Origin: Pyrenochaeta sp. MPI-SDFR-AT-0127
Lineage: Eukaryota > Ascomycota > Dothideomycetes > Pleosporales > Cucurbitariaceae
DNA: 64,000 bases
NCBI GenBank assembly: GCA_020747015.1
Contig: JAGTJM010000018.1
Span: 62,001 to 126,000 of the forward strand
Direction of reading: 5' to 3'
Below the pieces are notes generated by a model. It saw nothing but the letters and a program-made list of their open reading frames with translations. It did not search any database and had not been told where the DNA came from. The position numbers and the translations under genes are program-made. Below, in pieces: positions 22,102-33,229 of the stretch (position 1 is its first letter; each line of letters begins with the position of its first letter).

Positions 22102-24129
22102 ATGACGAACGAAAAACACGCAGGCAACCAGCAGAGAGTCAAAAAGGCACGAACTCGGCATGGGTTAGTGCCTGCATGGAAAGAGTTTGATGCTGGACAA
22201 TAATTGCTGATGATTTTCAAAAGATGTTTAAACTGTAAGAACAGAAGACGGAAATGCGATGAAGCAAAGCCAGTGTGTGGTCGCTGCAGCTCGAAAAACG
22301 ACAAATGTGAATGGGACACCCGGCTTACCTTCCGAGTTGAGAATGCTCTGGGAATCGCGAGGTCAGATGGGCAGCCATCACTGCGACGAAAACCACCGCT
22401 AGGGGGGAAGCGTACTCGATTTGTCATTAAGGATGTTACGGCAGAAGTAATTCGTGATTACCAGCACACGGAGCCAGTGGATGCTGCGTTGTGTGAGTCG
22501 AATAGCCAGCCTTCTGCCACCCCATTTCTTCCTCCAGCCGATAGACCGACCCCTCAGGTACCAGCAAGCTCCCCATGGCACGGAGGACCTTCGTTTAGGC
22601 ATACCGCAGGTGGTTTTACTCATCAACAGCAGCAGCACCACCACCACCAACAACATGAGCTAGGTATGCAGCGCTCTGAAGAAGGAACGGCCAGTGCTCC
22701 AATCCCTCTATCAAATCCTGAAGATTTTGAGTCAGTCTGGAATAGTCCAACTGCTGCTAGCTTCATTGACGACAGCCTCTTCCTTCCCGGATCAGCTTAT
22801 TTCGATGCACATTCCACCCTCCGGAGTCATCTCATGTACGAAGTAAGATCCAATGTACCTACCCGTCAAGTCACTCCTGATGCATACCCTAATGAGGACA
22901 TCTGGCCCACTAGATCCGAATTGACTGTAGCGACGGTACACAACGCAGACATGCGAATGACTTTGGAAGGTTCTCGACCAGAAGGTCTGAGTTTCTCGCA
23001 ATCATCCATCCTCCCCCTATCTGACGAGGAGGAGTTTGCGTTGTGGAAGAATTGGCTTGATGAAGTTGCACCTTGGCTGGACAAGTTCGATAGCGAGCAG
23101 CACTTCCGGCATACACTTCCTGTTATGGCACGTTCACATGATCATTTGCGGTACTCGATTCTCGCTGTATCAGCGCGTCAGCTCGAGAGAAAACAAAAGA
23201 GCCGACATACGGAGCGTAGCCTCTCTCTATATCAGACGGCCATCCAGCTAGTGCTGCCACAGCTGCACACGCGCAGCACGCCCGTCATTGCATCATGCGT
23301 GGTCCTCTGCGTGCTTGAGATGCTGAGTAGTTCAGCCAAAGCCTGGCACCAACATCTCGATGGATGTGCTCATCTCATCGAGGCTGTGGGCATCAACGGA
23401 TTTGCAGGTGGCGTTAACCAAGCGTTGTTCTGGTGCTTTGCCCGCATGGATGTGTGCGGGGGTCTTATTGCATCTTCGAAGTCGCTCATACCCGTTGATC
23501 ACTGGGCGCCGGGCATCGATCTCGATGCAGATGTCAATCTATTCAACGCGAGAAGTGGGTTTGATGCCTACGCGTGCCATGCTGTGTATTTATGTGCTCA
23601 AGTACTTGATCTCCTCTCGTTACGCCCACATCTCGCTGAGCGAGTGGGGGCTTCGCCGCCTGCGGCCGACGGAGCTCATGGTGCATACACAACTCGTTGG
23701 GTAGCGCTTTGGCGGTATATCGATGATTGGCACAGCCAACGTCCAGCAGAAATGCTACCAATCAAGACCGTCACGGTGAGCACGAAGCCGTTCCCGATGA
23801 TTCTGTACAGCAATCCCGCTGCTATATCGGGCAACCAACTCTACCACATGGCATGCATCCTGATGTTACGGCACAAGCCAGCAGGACTAGCTTTAAAGCC
23901 TAAAGCAAATTCTATTTTTTGGCACGCACGGCAGACATGCGCTATTTCGATTAGCAATGACCATCACGGGGCTTGGACAAATGCTGTGCAGCCGTTGTGG
24001 ATTGCAGGACAGTGGATGAGCCACGAGAGCGAGCAGAAAGAAATCCTGAGGCTGCTGGAAAGGATCGAGAATGAAACGGGATGGGGAACAAAGCGAAGGG
24101 CTGAGGACCTGCGAGAGTTTTGGGGATAG
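22102..24129 (+). CDS. Zn2Cys6 transcription factor
   Basis: Two exons, 22102-22163 and 22224-24129, flank a 60-nt intron and give 655 aa. The ATG in the second exon is not the best start. Splicing the small first exon (MTNEKHAGNQQRVKKARTRH) gives GCLNCKNRRRKCDE, restoring the basic residues and Gly that normally precede the first cysteine. The binuclear cluster is C-x2-C-x6-C-x6-C-x2-C-x6-C (residues about 22-50, ending KCEWD). A His/Gln-rich stretch (about 150-160) is followed by a fungal-specific regulatory domain of the Fungal_trans_2/DUF3468 type, ending RRAEDLREFWG. It is a nuclear DNA-binding regulator, probably of the adjacent porter and dehydrogenase genes. Confidence 0.88.
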
Positions 24130-25405
24130 GTTGTCGTTAGGGGAAACGCGCAATGAAGGTTAATTGGCTGGCTACAGTGGTAGTGTTGGCGGCGAATGCT
24201 GTCTGTAAGGGGTCCCGCTGGGATTGCCATGTGTGGAGATGCGAAAGTTTTATAAATATGTCGTGTTCGAGACTGGTGTGGTGGCTGAGTAATCAGGCTG
24301 TTTTGCTCGCAGGGTCAGCGAGAGGGACGCCACGAGCAGGAGCGATGCATGGAGGTTAAGCTCAAGCGTTATAATGCTTAGGCGTGCAGCCACAAATCGG
24401 TGGAGGCAGCCCACCTGTTCCTGCGACATGTGCGGATGGGCTTGTATGAGCATTTGGTGTTTACCATGTTTGGCGAGAAGGGAATAGCGGGATCCATGCT
24501 CGGAAGCCGGAACGCCAAACAGATGTGGGTGTCAGCAAATGAGCGCAAGAAGGAAGATGCTGGGCCGCTACTGGACGCGTAGCCGGGGCACTGCCGGGGG
24601 GCGCTGCCGGGGGGCTGCCATCGAGATTGACGAGAGTCCAGACCGTCGGCCGGAATGCGATCCTCCCACAGACCTGCGATCCATAAGGCGCCTTTATTGT
24701 TACACAAATCGGGGGGAAGGGGAGGGGGGAGAAACGTCGACGAGACATGGGTAACGAAAAAGGGCACTTGTCGACGCCTGTGCTGCTCACAGGGAGAAAC
24801 GATCGAAGATGGGGTTCGCCGGGTGCACTGCCCTGGCCAATAGCAAGCGAGTATCGGTCAATGGTTCCTGGAGCGTGGTCGGCGTTCTGATGACCCCCCT
24901 CCCATGTTTTTGCTTGACAGCTGCCTGTGCGTTGTGGGCGAGCAGTGACTCCGCCTCAAAGTGCGGGGGCGATGCGGCGGAGCTTTCCATGCCTGAGCAA
25001 GCAACCAAGAGAGCCTGCACATGTGGCGATAGGGCTGGCGGGGCATGGCAAACGCATGCAAGCACTGCGAAGGGCAGAAGCTGGGGGAGAGAAGAATGCT
25101 GGCAGGACAATACGCAATACAGTCGCCCAAAGATTTTGGCACCGTCTCCCGGCGACGGAAAGCCGGCCAGCGCTAGCGTGCGCTGAAAAGTGGGCCGGCC
25201 TGTGAGGGTCTCGACCGCTGCTCTTTTCATCAATCCGCCTTTGGCATCAGACCACTGCTGCGCGTCATGCCGAACATCTTTCAGCTTTATTCACCTGTCG
25301 TATGCACCCTGCGGCAGTTGCCATGTGCTGGGGTTGTGTCTGCAACGTTCAAATAATCGGATTCACCCATTCCCATCCTCTCACACCACAGACGTCACCC
25401 ACGTC
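24130..25405. other. Intergenic, no supported gene
   Basis: This 1.28-kb stretch contains GC-rich simple sequence (two near-identical gctgccgggg units at about 24588-24616 and a G-rich run at about 24711-24730). Open frames of 125-148 codons on both strands at about 24787-25233 have no motif and overlap each other. I see no gene. Confidence 0.45.
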
Positions 25406-27935
25406 ATGGCGATCTCTTCCCCTTCCGGTACTACCTTGCCAGAGCTGGGTGAGGTTCTCGAGCGTCTAGGCCTGGCCGACTATCTTCAAGTGCTCTCCGA
25501 AAATGGATTCCACAGCTGGGAAACCGTCGTAGATATCACCGAAGAAGATCTTACGGCGCTGAACTTCAAGCTCGGCCACCGTCGCGCTCTGCAGCGAGAG
25601 ATTGCCACTTTCCGCGGCGTCCCATCTTCGTTATCTTTGGACCCAGAGAGCATGTCAACTGAGCCAACATCTCTTTCCACCTCTGCATTGGAGACACTTA
25701 CAAGGCAGACGTCCACACCACCCCCACGTGAGAAGAGAAGATACCGGCGTCATCCCCGGCCAGACAACAATGCTCCCAAAAAACCAAAGACCGCATGTAC
25801 GCTTCAGAAGTGCTTCTCGCGACCTCTGCGCCTTCTAACACTTTGTCAGATGTAAATTTTGCTGACCAGCTCCGCACGGACCCTGAGGTCAGCCAGCTTT
25901 CCTTCGTGGACATTGCAAGAGAAGTTGGACGAAGATGGCAGGATCTACCAGCCGAGCAGAAGCGAGTTTGGGAAAGCAATGCTGCGCGCGCAATGCAAGA
26001 GTTCGAGGCCCAGATGGACGAGTACAAGAAGACCGACAACTGGCGCAAATATCAGGCTTACCTCAACGACTTCAAGACGCAGCAATCCACCCCCACTACT
26101 GGAAAGCGTCCAGGAAACAGCCGCTCAACAACAGACACGTCCAACAACACCAGACAATATTCACGTGCTAGTCCAAGCTCTTCCGACAGCCCGACTTCTC
26201 TGCCTTCCCATTCGTCTACAGGAACAGAGGCAGAAGTCTGCCACAATGCCCTGACATTGGCCTTCAGCGAACTTGTCACACTTCGAGGTGAGATTCTTAG
26301 CCAGGACTCGCGGCCCTTTGATGATCAACATCTACCTGCGGAGAGCCTGGTTCGTCGCTCAATATACGCCTTCATTCGTGGCACTGGATCGCTCCTGTTC
26401 ATATGGACCTTTGAGCAGGCTGATGAGATCCTCGACCGCATCTACAGACCACAAAAGCCCGTCGACGCAATGACTCTTGCCGAATGTTTCACAGTTGCTG
26501 CTATGGGTGCCCACTACGACATGGAGTGCTTTCCTGATCGATTGAGAAGGGCACTTTATGCTTCTGGGACGCTCCACTTCCACGAGCAAACTGCACGGCA
26601 AGATTACATGCGGACCATGCGCTTGTTACTGTCAATGTCTTTTTACGCACTACTCGAGAAGCACATGAGTGCCAGGTATCTCATAGGTAAGTCAGCTCCC
26701 TAACATGTTGAAACGAAGGTGTATTAACAACGCCGCAGCAGCAGGGTTGCAGATCGCTCGCTGGAAGTGTCCGGCCTTGCATAGCTCTAAAAATACCATG
26801 GTGCAGGCGAACGATAACTGGAGGAAGATTTTCCGCAGCACCATTTTTATGGATTGTTGGCTTTCTTACACCTTAGGCTATACATCCGAGGTCACATCCA
26901 ATGACGTTCAGGTATATCAAATTCTGAACACTTGTGAGTTTGTTCTGACAGAGCTGCAGATCGCTTGCAGCCCGATCCTAGAGCCGGTCACAGTTGATGA
27001 CCTCATCCACATACAAACGAGCAAGATCGGCTTGGTAGCGGCTGAGATTGCAAAAACACTAGCATCCCCAGAGCTTGCGACCCAAGAGAATGTTGCTATG
27101 CTCACCCGAAAGCTCGATACTTGGCGCCTGGAGCTACCACCTACGATGCAGGTCCTGACACTAACATCCAGTAATCCTCCAAACCTAACACTTTATCAAC
27201 GGAGAGCAATCCTCATGATTCACGTAAGTTTTTTATATTGGCAGCGATTACTGTTTGACAGTGGACTTATTGATGGCTTAGATAATGTACCTCGGTGCTC
27301 TCGTCCTCCTATATCGCCAACTTCTCGTTGCAACAGCTGAAGCGCAATTGACAGATGGCGCTGCGCACAAGCCCAACTTTTCCGTGGAGGATGCTCGGAG
27401 GTTTCGCAATGAATGTGCCGTTGCAGCTCAGCAGATATCTCGCATCCTAGGCCTCATCTCTTTTGACGGTACGCTAACAAAGCGTTGCTGGATCATCATC
27501 TACTGGTCTTTCTCAGCCGGAGTCATTCTCCTCTTCAGCGCAACAACGAAGCTCCTCGATGGCCAAGCTGTTGGTGTAGATGAAGACCTGAGGTACGCAA
27601 AGGCGTGTATGGACATGCTGGAGCCTTGCCGTAATTTTGAACCCATCGCAGCCCGCTTCTCAGATACGCTTGCGCCGCTGTACGAGTCACTGCGTAATGT
27701 CCACCAACGAATAGTCGGCAGATCGAAGACTAGCATCTTTGCTCTTCTTCAGGCTGACCCGAGTCAACTAAGTCAGCCAATCGCAATATCTAAGGAGGAA
27801 ATGGGCCCAATTGCCGAGAAGCTGTCGATGCTCCTCACTGATCCCTTCGGAAGAAAGCAGGGTATAGCTGGGGATGGGAGTATGAGACGCCTCTTGAATG
27901 CCGATGGATCTTGCTCAGTGTTTTGGTGGAAATGA
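25406..27935 (+). CDS. SAM + HMG-box + fungal regulatory-domain protein
   Basis: Four exons (25406-25796, 25850-26686, 26739-27223, 27282-27935) give 788 aa. A SAM domain is seen at residues about 10-70 (LGLADYLQVLSENGFHSWET, ALNFKLGHRRALQREIATF). An HMG box is at about 122-200: PKKPKTAYVNFADQL (restored by splicing), SFVDIAREVGRRWQDLPAEQ and EYKKTDNWRKYQAYL. The rest resembles the middle homology region of fungal regulators (LAECFTVAAMGAHYD, RRALYASGTLHFHE, ARYLI.AGLQIARW, RRAILMIHIMYLGALVLLYR). No Zn2Cys6 cluster precedes it, so the HMG box would be the DNA-binding part. It is a probable nuclear regulator. The third exon has three in-frame tandem acceptors (AG at 26738, 26741, 26744). The C-terminus is uncertain: a GT-AG join 27879/28055 would replace the last 18 codons with an S/Q-rich tail containing QNKRPK and ending at 28233. 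Confidence 0.78.
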
Positions 27936-29441
27936 GGAGCTTAAGAGCTGGCAGATACATGAACGTTCTGGTTCGAAGACCAAGTCGTTATGCTGTCTTG
28001 CATGATGTTCGCGGGCCAGGAGATGGCCTAGCCGATGTCAATCGTGACCATCAGGACGCAATAATGCATCATCGAGCGATGTTGCTGTCTGGCACACCGC
28101 CTATCGACAGCAGCCTATCGAGAGTGCTACTGCGACAGCGTCGCATTCTGTTACTCCACAGAGCCACGTTGCTCAACCGCAAAACAAGCGCCCCAAGGTC
28201 TCCCGTGCTTCATCCTCCCGAATCCATGTATGACCTGCAAATTGGTCTTGATGGGTTCGCCAACAGCTTCCATGAGTAGTCGATTGTTTTCAGTGTGAAA
28301 AGGAAGATTGGAATACCTATAGATGGCCGAATCTGGAGTATCTCTAGGATCGGAGCTTGAAGTCATGTGTAGGAGTGGAAAGACCTGAGATAGAAGGGGA
28401 AACCGCGTCCGAGGGTTTCACATTGTCGATTCCTCGCCCCGGACACCATTGTTCGTGTAGCCACACTTATTTGGGCCATCCAAAGTATGCGCAACATGTC
28501 TCTGGTTGAAAGTCCCTGTACTCCAAGACATGCTTTTGATGCAGAAACGGCAAAGTTTACTAGGGACGTTGAAGGAAAGTCCATACGAGGATTCTTTACA
28601 AGTTATCATCAATAGCGTAACCTACAGGAGCACTTGTGACAGATGTATGCTCCCAAGTGTTGACTGTAGTCGTGGCAAACGCTGTGCAGGCAATAGGCCA
28701 AAATCGTCACCGCCACCTACCATACTTGTGCGCTAACGATATGGCGACATGGCCAACACTTCTAGTGAGTGCGCAAGCCTGCAACTTCTGTTTTATGACA
28801 CATGTTTCACCAATGTTCCCCATCTATAATCGTACTTGTGCTTGGCTAGCCATGTTCTGATTGTGCATGATCTACGAACGGAGCAGTCCCATGTCACTAT
28901 GCAAATCATCATCAAAATATGCCTACAATCCAACCGGCACAGTAATTGGGACAGGGGAGGGAGCGCCTCGTGGCTCCTGCAGCGGCAAAGGCAATGCGGA
29001 CACCAACACGTGTGACAGGAAAGCCTCCGTGGTATTGCCAGTTGGCGTTGGCTCGTTGGTCGCAGTGTGAATGGCTTTATTTGGTGCATGCACGAGTGAT
29101 GTACAAGGAAAGGGGTGGGAGGTGCATTTGTGGAAGCCTCGATCTACAAGGGGGGCTTACTACAGGGGTGGGGAGACGGGGACCTTCCCTCGGCCCCAAA
29201 GCAGGAGGCTCGCCCACGCGTCATTTCGTTGAAATAAGGAAAGGGAACCCGCGCTCCAACGCCTTTACTAAAAGCCTTTCCCCTCCAGTCTTATGTGTGT
29301 GTGTGTGGTGTAGTACTTCTACATCGTGGTTTCGACGTACTTCAACTCCTCCGTTTGTCTTGTGGGATTGTTCCGGCCTCTTTCCCAGGTTATCAATGCG
29401 AGCATCCTTGATTCGGAATCTGATCGCGCGACCAATCGCAC
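27936..29441. other. Intergenic, possible alternative 3' exon at its left end
   Basis: This is about 1.5 kb. 28055-28233 is an open, S/Q-rich frame that may be an alternative last exon of the SAM-HMG gene. The rest holds a G-rich segment (about 29110-29180) and a short GT run (about 29294-29305), but no supported gene. Confidence 0.4.
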
Positions 29442-30538
29442 ATGAGCAGCATGGGTACCATGGAGCTATACAGCAACTTGACTCAGCTCGAGAGCCCTTT
29501 TGCGATCCCACATGAGGATATTCAAGTACTCGAGGAGTCTCAGGCGTTTACTGTACTGAGGAGTTACCTTGCAAGGGATGCTGAGTATGTCCTCCAACCT
29601 CCTTATCGCAAGTCCTTATCCGACAGCCCAGGCTCCCTATCAGCACTCAATTGCGACACCACCAACTTGGAATTGTACACAGCTAACAGACAGTGTCTAG
29701 TTTCTGCACAAATCATTCGCAATGTGATTCATCCGCTAAATCAACGTTTCTCCTCCACCGCGACATCCTGCACGCCCTCATCATGCCCATCGTCGCCCTC
29801 TTCACTCGCGCCTCGGCTCTCGCCTCAGCCGCACTATGCACCCACAAAAGTGAGGATTTAGAACTGGCCTTCGCTGGAGAAGGGCGGAGCGCATTTCTCT
29901 GCCTGCAATGCTTCATTACAGAGGAGATGGACTGGTGTAGGACGAGGGGGTGTCCGGCCTGCGTGGTGACAGCTACGTTGAGCACTGAGAGCCACTTGAG
30001 GCTTACAATTGCCGCGAGCCTGTTGAGCACGGCAGGTGTGGCGACTCCAGACAGTACGCCTGCCGCCGAAGAACCTTCCGGCCGCACACTACCCCCACTG
30101 CCGCATATTCTGCCCGCGCTGAGAGCGGCGCTTTCTGCCGACCCGTTTTGGAACGATGCCCATGATGCATGGCCGTACTTGCTCTCTCGCGCAACGCAAC
30201 TCTCAGCGGGTATTCAGGCGTTGATCGCGGAGTGCGTCAACCTCGAGTCGCTTGTCTCTTCTCCTGTATCTGAACGTCCGAGACATTGCCAGCAACGTGG
30301 CTTGACTCACCCAAGCGTGCCCTTTGTAGCATCTGGGCAAGCAGTCGAAGAAAAGGGTGTCAAATTGCGAAAGAGCAAGCTGGCTAAGCGTCAGTTGAGG
30401 CTGAAAGACGAAGAGATCGAGCTAATGAGAAGAGTTGCGCTACAGTGCTGGGCAAAGGCACGAGTGCCGAAGCAGCTCAGAGGCGAGCTGCTAGGCGTGG
30501 GGAAGAACAACAGAGCTAGATCTCTGACCTGTCCATAA
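29442..30538 (+). CDS. Uncharacterised cysteine-containing protein
   Basis: Two exons, 29442-29584 and 29701-30538, flank a 116-nt intron and give 326 aa. I do not recognise the family. Splicing ARDAD to FCTNHSQC opens a segment with eight cysteines in about 85 residues, including CLQCFITEEMDWCRTRGCPAC, whose C-x2-C and C-x4-C-x2-C spacing could bind a metal. The middle is Pro/Ala-rich. The C-terminus is strongly basic and helical (KLRKSKLAKRQLRLKDEEIE, then RVALQCWAKARVPKQLRGELL). No signal peptide or membrane segment is visible, so it is probably intracellular and possibly nuclear. The first exon has three in-frame ATGs within its first seven codons; the most upstream was used. The alternative is a longer 5' gene with an unseen exon. 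Confidence 0.6.
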
Positions 30539-31111
30539 ACAACTACCTATAGTTGTAGGTTGAGACCATAAGATGGTCATCTTTAGCGTTTTGGTTTGCA
30601 TATGATACCACAGCATTGGCGTCTTTGGATGAAGTTCGGGACCTTTGTTTCAAACTCAGTGTCGTTACAGGCAGCATGCATTTTCCTTTGTATAGCATTA
30701 GACATCGCAGAGATCACCTGCATACTTTACTTTCTTGATCAGAATCATTAATAATACTCTAATATGTGTTTTACACTGCAGTATTGAAGTTGGAGGTACG
30801 CCTGTGGCCGGAAAGGCAATTGTACAACCTCTCGATATTATACCGAACTTCTTCATCCGCTGTCGTGTCTTAAATACGTATACGAAGTTCTGGGGAATTC
30901 CGAAACGTAGTCGTAGAGTCACGTCTCCCGAATAGTCCGAGTTGTAGATACGGCGCAGGAAGAACTTCGCACCGAGCCTCGGTTCAACCCCAGTTTCTTG
31001 AGCCTCCGGCAGGCGTCCGGTGACGAACTACCCAATTCGCAATGTTTCTCAACATCCCACGTTCTTCCTCTTACTATTCATACCATTCGAGTTACCAACT
31101 GATCTTTCAAA
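30539..31111. other. Intergenic with a 3' UTR hairpin
   Basis: This is 573 bp. Directly after the stop codon at 30538 comes ACAACTA-CCTA-TAGTTGT (30539-30556), a perfect 7-bp stem with a four-base loop. Nothing else is recognised. The 3' part should hold the promoter of the next gene. Confidence 0.4.
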
Positions 31112-32046
31112 ATGGATAACGCAAGCCTCTTCGATGTTAAAGTAGGCAGCCTCGATTTCTTCAATCACACTTGCGTTCCGACTCTTTTATCTCCTCTCTG
31201 ATGACTAAAACTAATAGCTGTGCAGGGCAAGGTTGTCCTCGTTACCGGCGGTGCCAAAGGCATTGGTCGTATGATCAGCGAGGGTTTCGTTCAAAACGGC
31301 GCTACTGTATACGTATCGTCCAGAGACGCGAAAGCTTGCCAGCAAGCCTGCAAAGAGCTGAATGCGCTTGGAAAAGGAAAGGCGGACTACATCACTGCAG
31401 ACCTCTATGAAGAATCGGCCATTAAGAACATTGCTGAGGAACTGAAGAAGCGGGAAGGAAGTAAGAACAATCTATCATTTGTAGACCATCGGAGTGAGGT
31501 TCTGGAAGCTAACTGATAACAGAGCTCGATGTCCTCATCAACAATAGCGGCAGCAACTGGGGCGAATCCTATGATACCTATCCCTCTGCAGCATGGGATC
31601 GCGTCCTCAACCTTAATCTGAAACGCGTCTTCCAGCTCACTCAGGCCGTCACGCCTCTCCTCGAAGCCGCGTCCACAGCAGCCTCGCCTGCCCGCATCAT
31701 CAACATCGGAAGCATTGACGGCCTTCGCGTTCCGGCGCTAGAAACCTTTGCATACTCGGCGTCAAAAGCGGGGCTACATCATATGAGCAGGGTGTTGGCA
31801 AGCCACCTGGGCAAGCGAGGTATCACGAGTAACACGGTTGCGTGTGGACCATTCCAGAGTAAGATGATGAAGGCAACGCTGGAGAAGTTCAAGGACGTTA
31901 TCGAGGGCGGCGTACCGCTTGGTCGTATTGGAAGCCCCGAAGATGTCTCAGGTACCTGCATTTGGCTGAGCAGTCGAGCGGGAGCGTGGGTCAACGGCGC
32001 TACCATTGCACTTGATGGCGGCAGCGTGGTAGCTTCGAAGTTATAG
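31112..32046 (+). CDS. Short-chain dehydrogenase, RhlG-like 3-oxoacyl reductase
   Basis: Three exons (31112-31141, 31226-31460, 31523-32046) give 262 aa. The first exon codes only ten residues (MDNASLFDVK) and joins directly to GKVVLVTGGAKGIGRMI, the NAD(P)-binding TG-x3-GIG motif. The other SDR motifs are LDVLINNSGSNWGE (NNSG), the catalytic Ser in INIGSIDGLRVP, and YSASKAGLHHM (Tyr, Lys). SNTVACGPFQSKMM and GATIALDGGSV complete the pattern. The whole resembles fungal proteins named after bacterial RhlG, a 3-oxoacyl-[ACP] reductase. The true substrate in fungi is unproven. It has no clear functional neighbours. Confidence 0.86.
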
Positions 32047-32835
32047 ATAGTCGAGCTGTACATGAATGCGTACTGTAAGCTGGCATTTGAAAAATTGTTC
32101 GTCTACTTTTATTTTGTGCTTTTGCATGAAAGTTGATAGTGGTTGTTGGTACACATGTTCGTAAAGGCCTGAAGGTAATTCAAGAAGGCGCCTTCATTAA
32201 ACAGCCTACCAAAGCATTTCAGCAGTGTCAAGAAAACAAAGTTGTATTCTTACAATTCCCGCCCCAGGAAATAATATAGTCGACAGTGAAATGAAGACTA
32301 TCAAAGATTATCAACGTCAAGATAGATGAGAGCATCGAGCTTGACACTCCACCGCTACAGAGCACAAGTTTCACTCGAAACAAAGCCCACCAAATTAAGG
32401 GAAGAAAACTCGATTCTCAAGACTTTATACTCTTTGAAATTCAAGACGATTCTGTCTGATCAATACACTAGATCTATGACAACCATTCGTCTTGGATGGG
32501 CCAAGCTGGGTATGCTTCAAAAAGCCCGCCCTCAAGCAAGTTTACAAACAGCTGCCATGGAGTCGAAAAGTATGTTCGTAGATCATATGACTTGATGCAT
32601 TGCGCAGCAGACGGGCATTGGACCAAATACTCTTGGCGTCACGTATACATTGCTTGTCACGATACTAACTGCGCCCCTCAGCCGTAGCTGAATGCTGAGC
32701 CACACAATGTACATAAGGCTGTGCAGTATACAAAGGTTCCAAAGGGCTCCGATATACCATTGTTTCTCAAACTCAAGGCCTCCCCTGCTTCAATTTGTCC
32801 TGGATTACTAGACGTCCTTGCCGGGCCCTGTCAAG
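32047..32835. other. Intergenic, no supported gene
   Basis: This 789-bp region lies before the HET gene fragment. One short plus-strand frame (32326-32595) has no recognisable features. Confidence 0.4.
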
Positions 32836-33087
32836 ATGCGCCTCCTCGACACAACAACATTTGAGCTTCGGTCCGAGAGCCAGGACTTCTTCAAGACACA
32901 AGGCTACGCAATCCTTTCTCATCGATGGGGTGATGAAGAAGTGACTTTCAGTGAGATTGCGCAACATGCACCCAGCTTGAGAGGAGTAGGTGACAAGCGC
33001 ATCAAGTCGCCTCACCTAGACAAGATTCGCGGCGCTTGCGAAATTGCGCGCAAGCAAGACTTGCAGTGGTTGTGGATTGATACTTGC
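32836..33087 (+). pseudogene. HET-domain gene, 5' half (interrupted after WIDTC)
   Basis: 84 codons from MRLLDTTTFEL are clear HET (heterokaryon incompatibility) sequence: GYAILSHRWGDEEVTFSEIA at about residues 24-43, then KIRGACEIARKQDLQWLWID and TC. Homology stops abruptly at 33087. The frame continues for 49 unrelated codons to a stop at 33234. The expected continuation (CIDKSS, SINAMFKWYRDA) is found in frame on the same strand at 42383, 9.3 kb further on. I read this as the first half of a gene split by an insertion. HET proteins mediate non-self recognition and cell death on fusion of unlike strains. This half alone would lack most of the domain. Confidence 0.8.
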
Positions 33088-33229
33088 TACACTATACAGA
33101 CTCACCACCGACGACAACGCCCTACGAAAAGGGTGGCATATGCCGCCGAAAATGGCGGTAGAACGTATATCGCTTTTCACTACAAACGTATTAATATTTC
33201 CGTACCGTCTGCCTTTTCATCTGAGACTC

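Noticed and set aside
18319..24129. Secondary-metabolite cluster
   Set aside because: No PKS, NRPS, terpene or DMATS backbone gene is near. The three genes fit sugar-alcohol use.
24787..25233. Open frames of 125-148 codons on both strands
   Set aside because: They overlap one another, have no motif, and end before the SAM-HMG start region.
28946..29515. 189-codon plus-strand frame
   Set aside because: It overlaps the first exon of the orphan gene in another frame, is rich in Gly/Arg simple sequence, and shows no motif.
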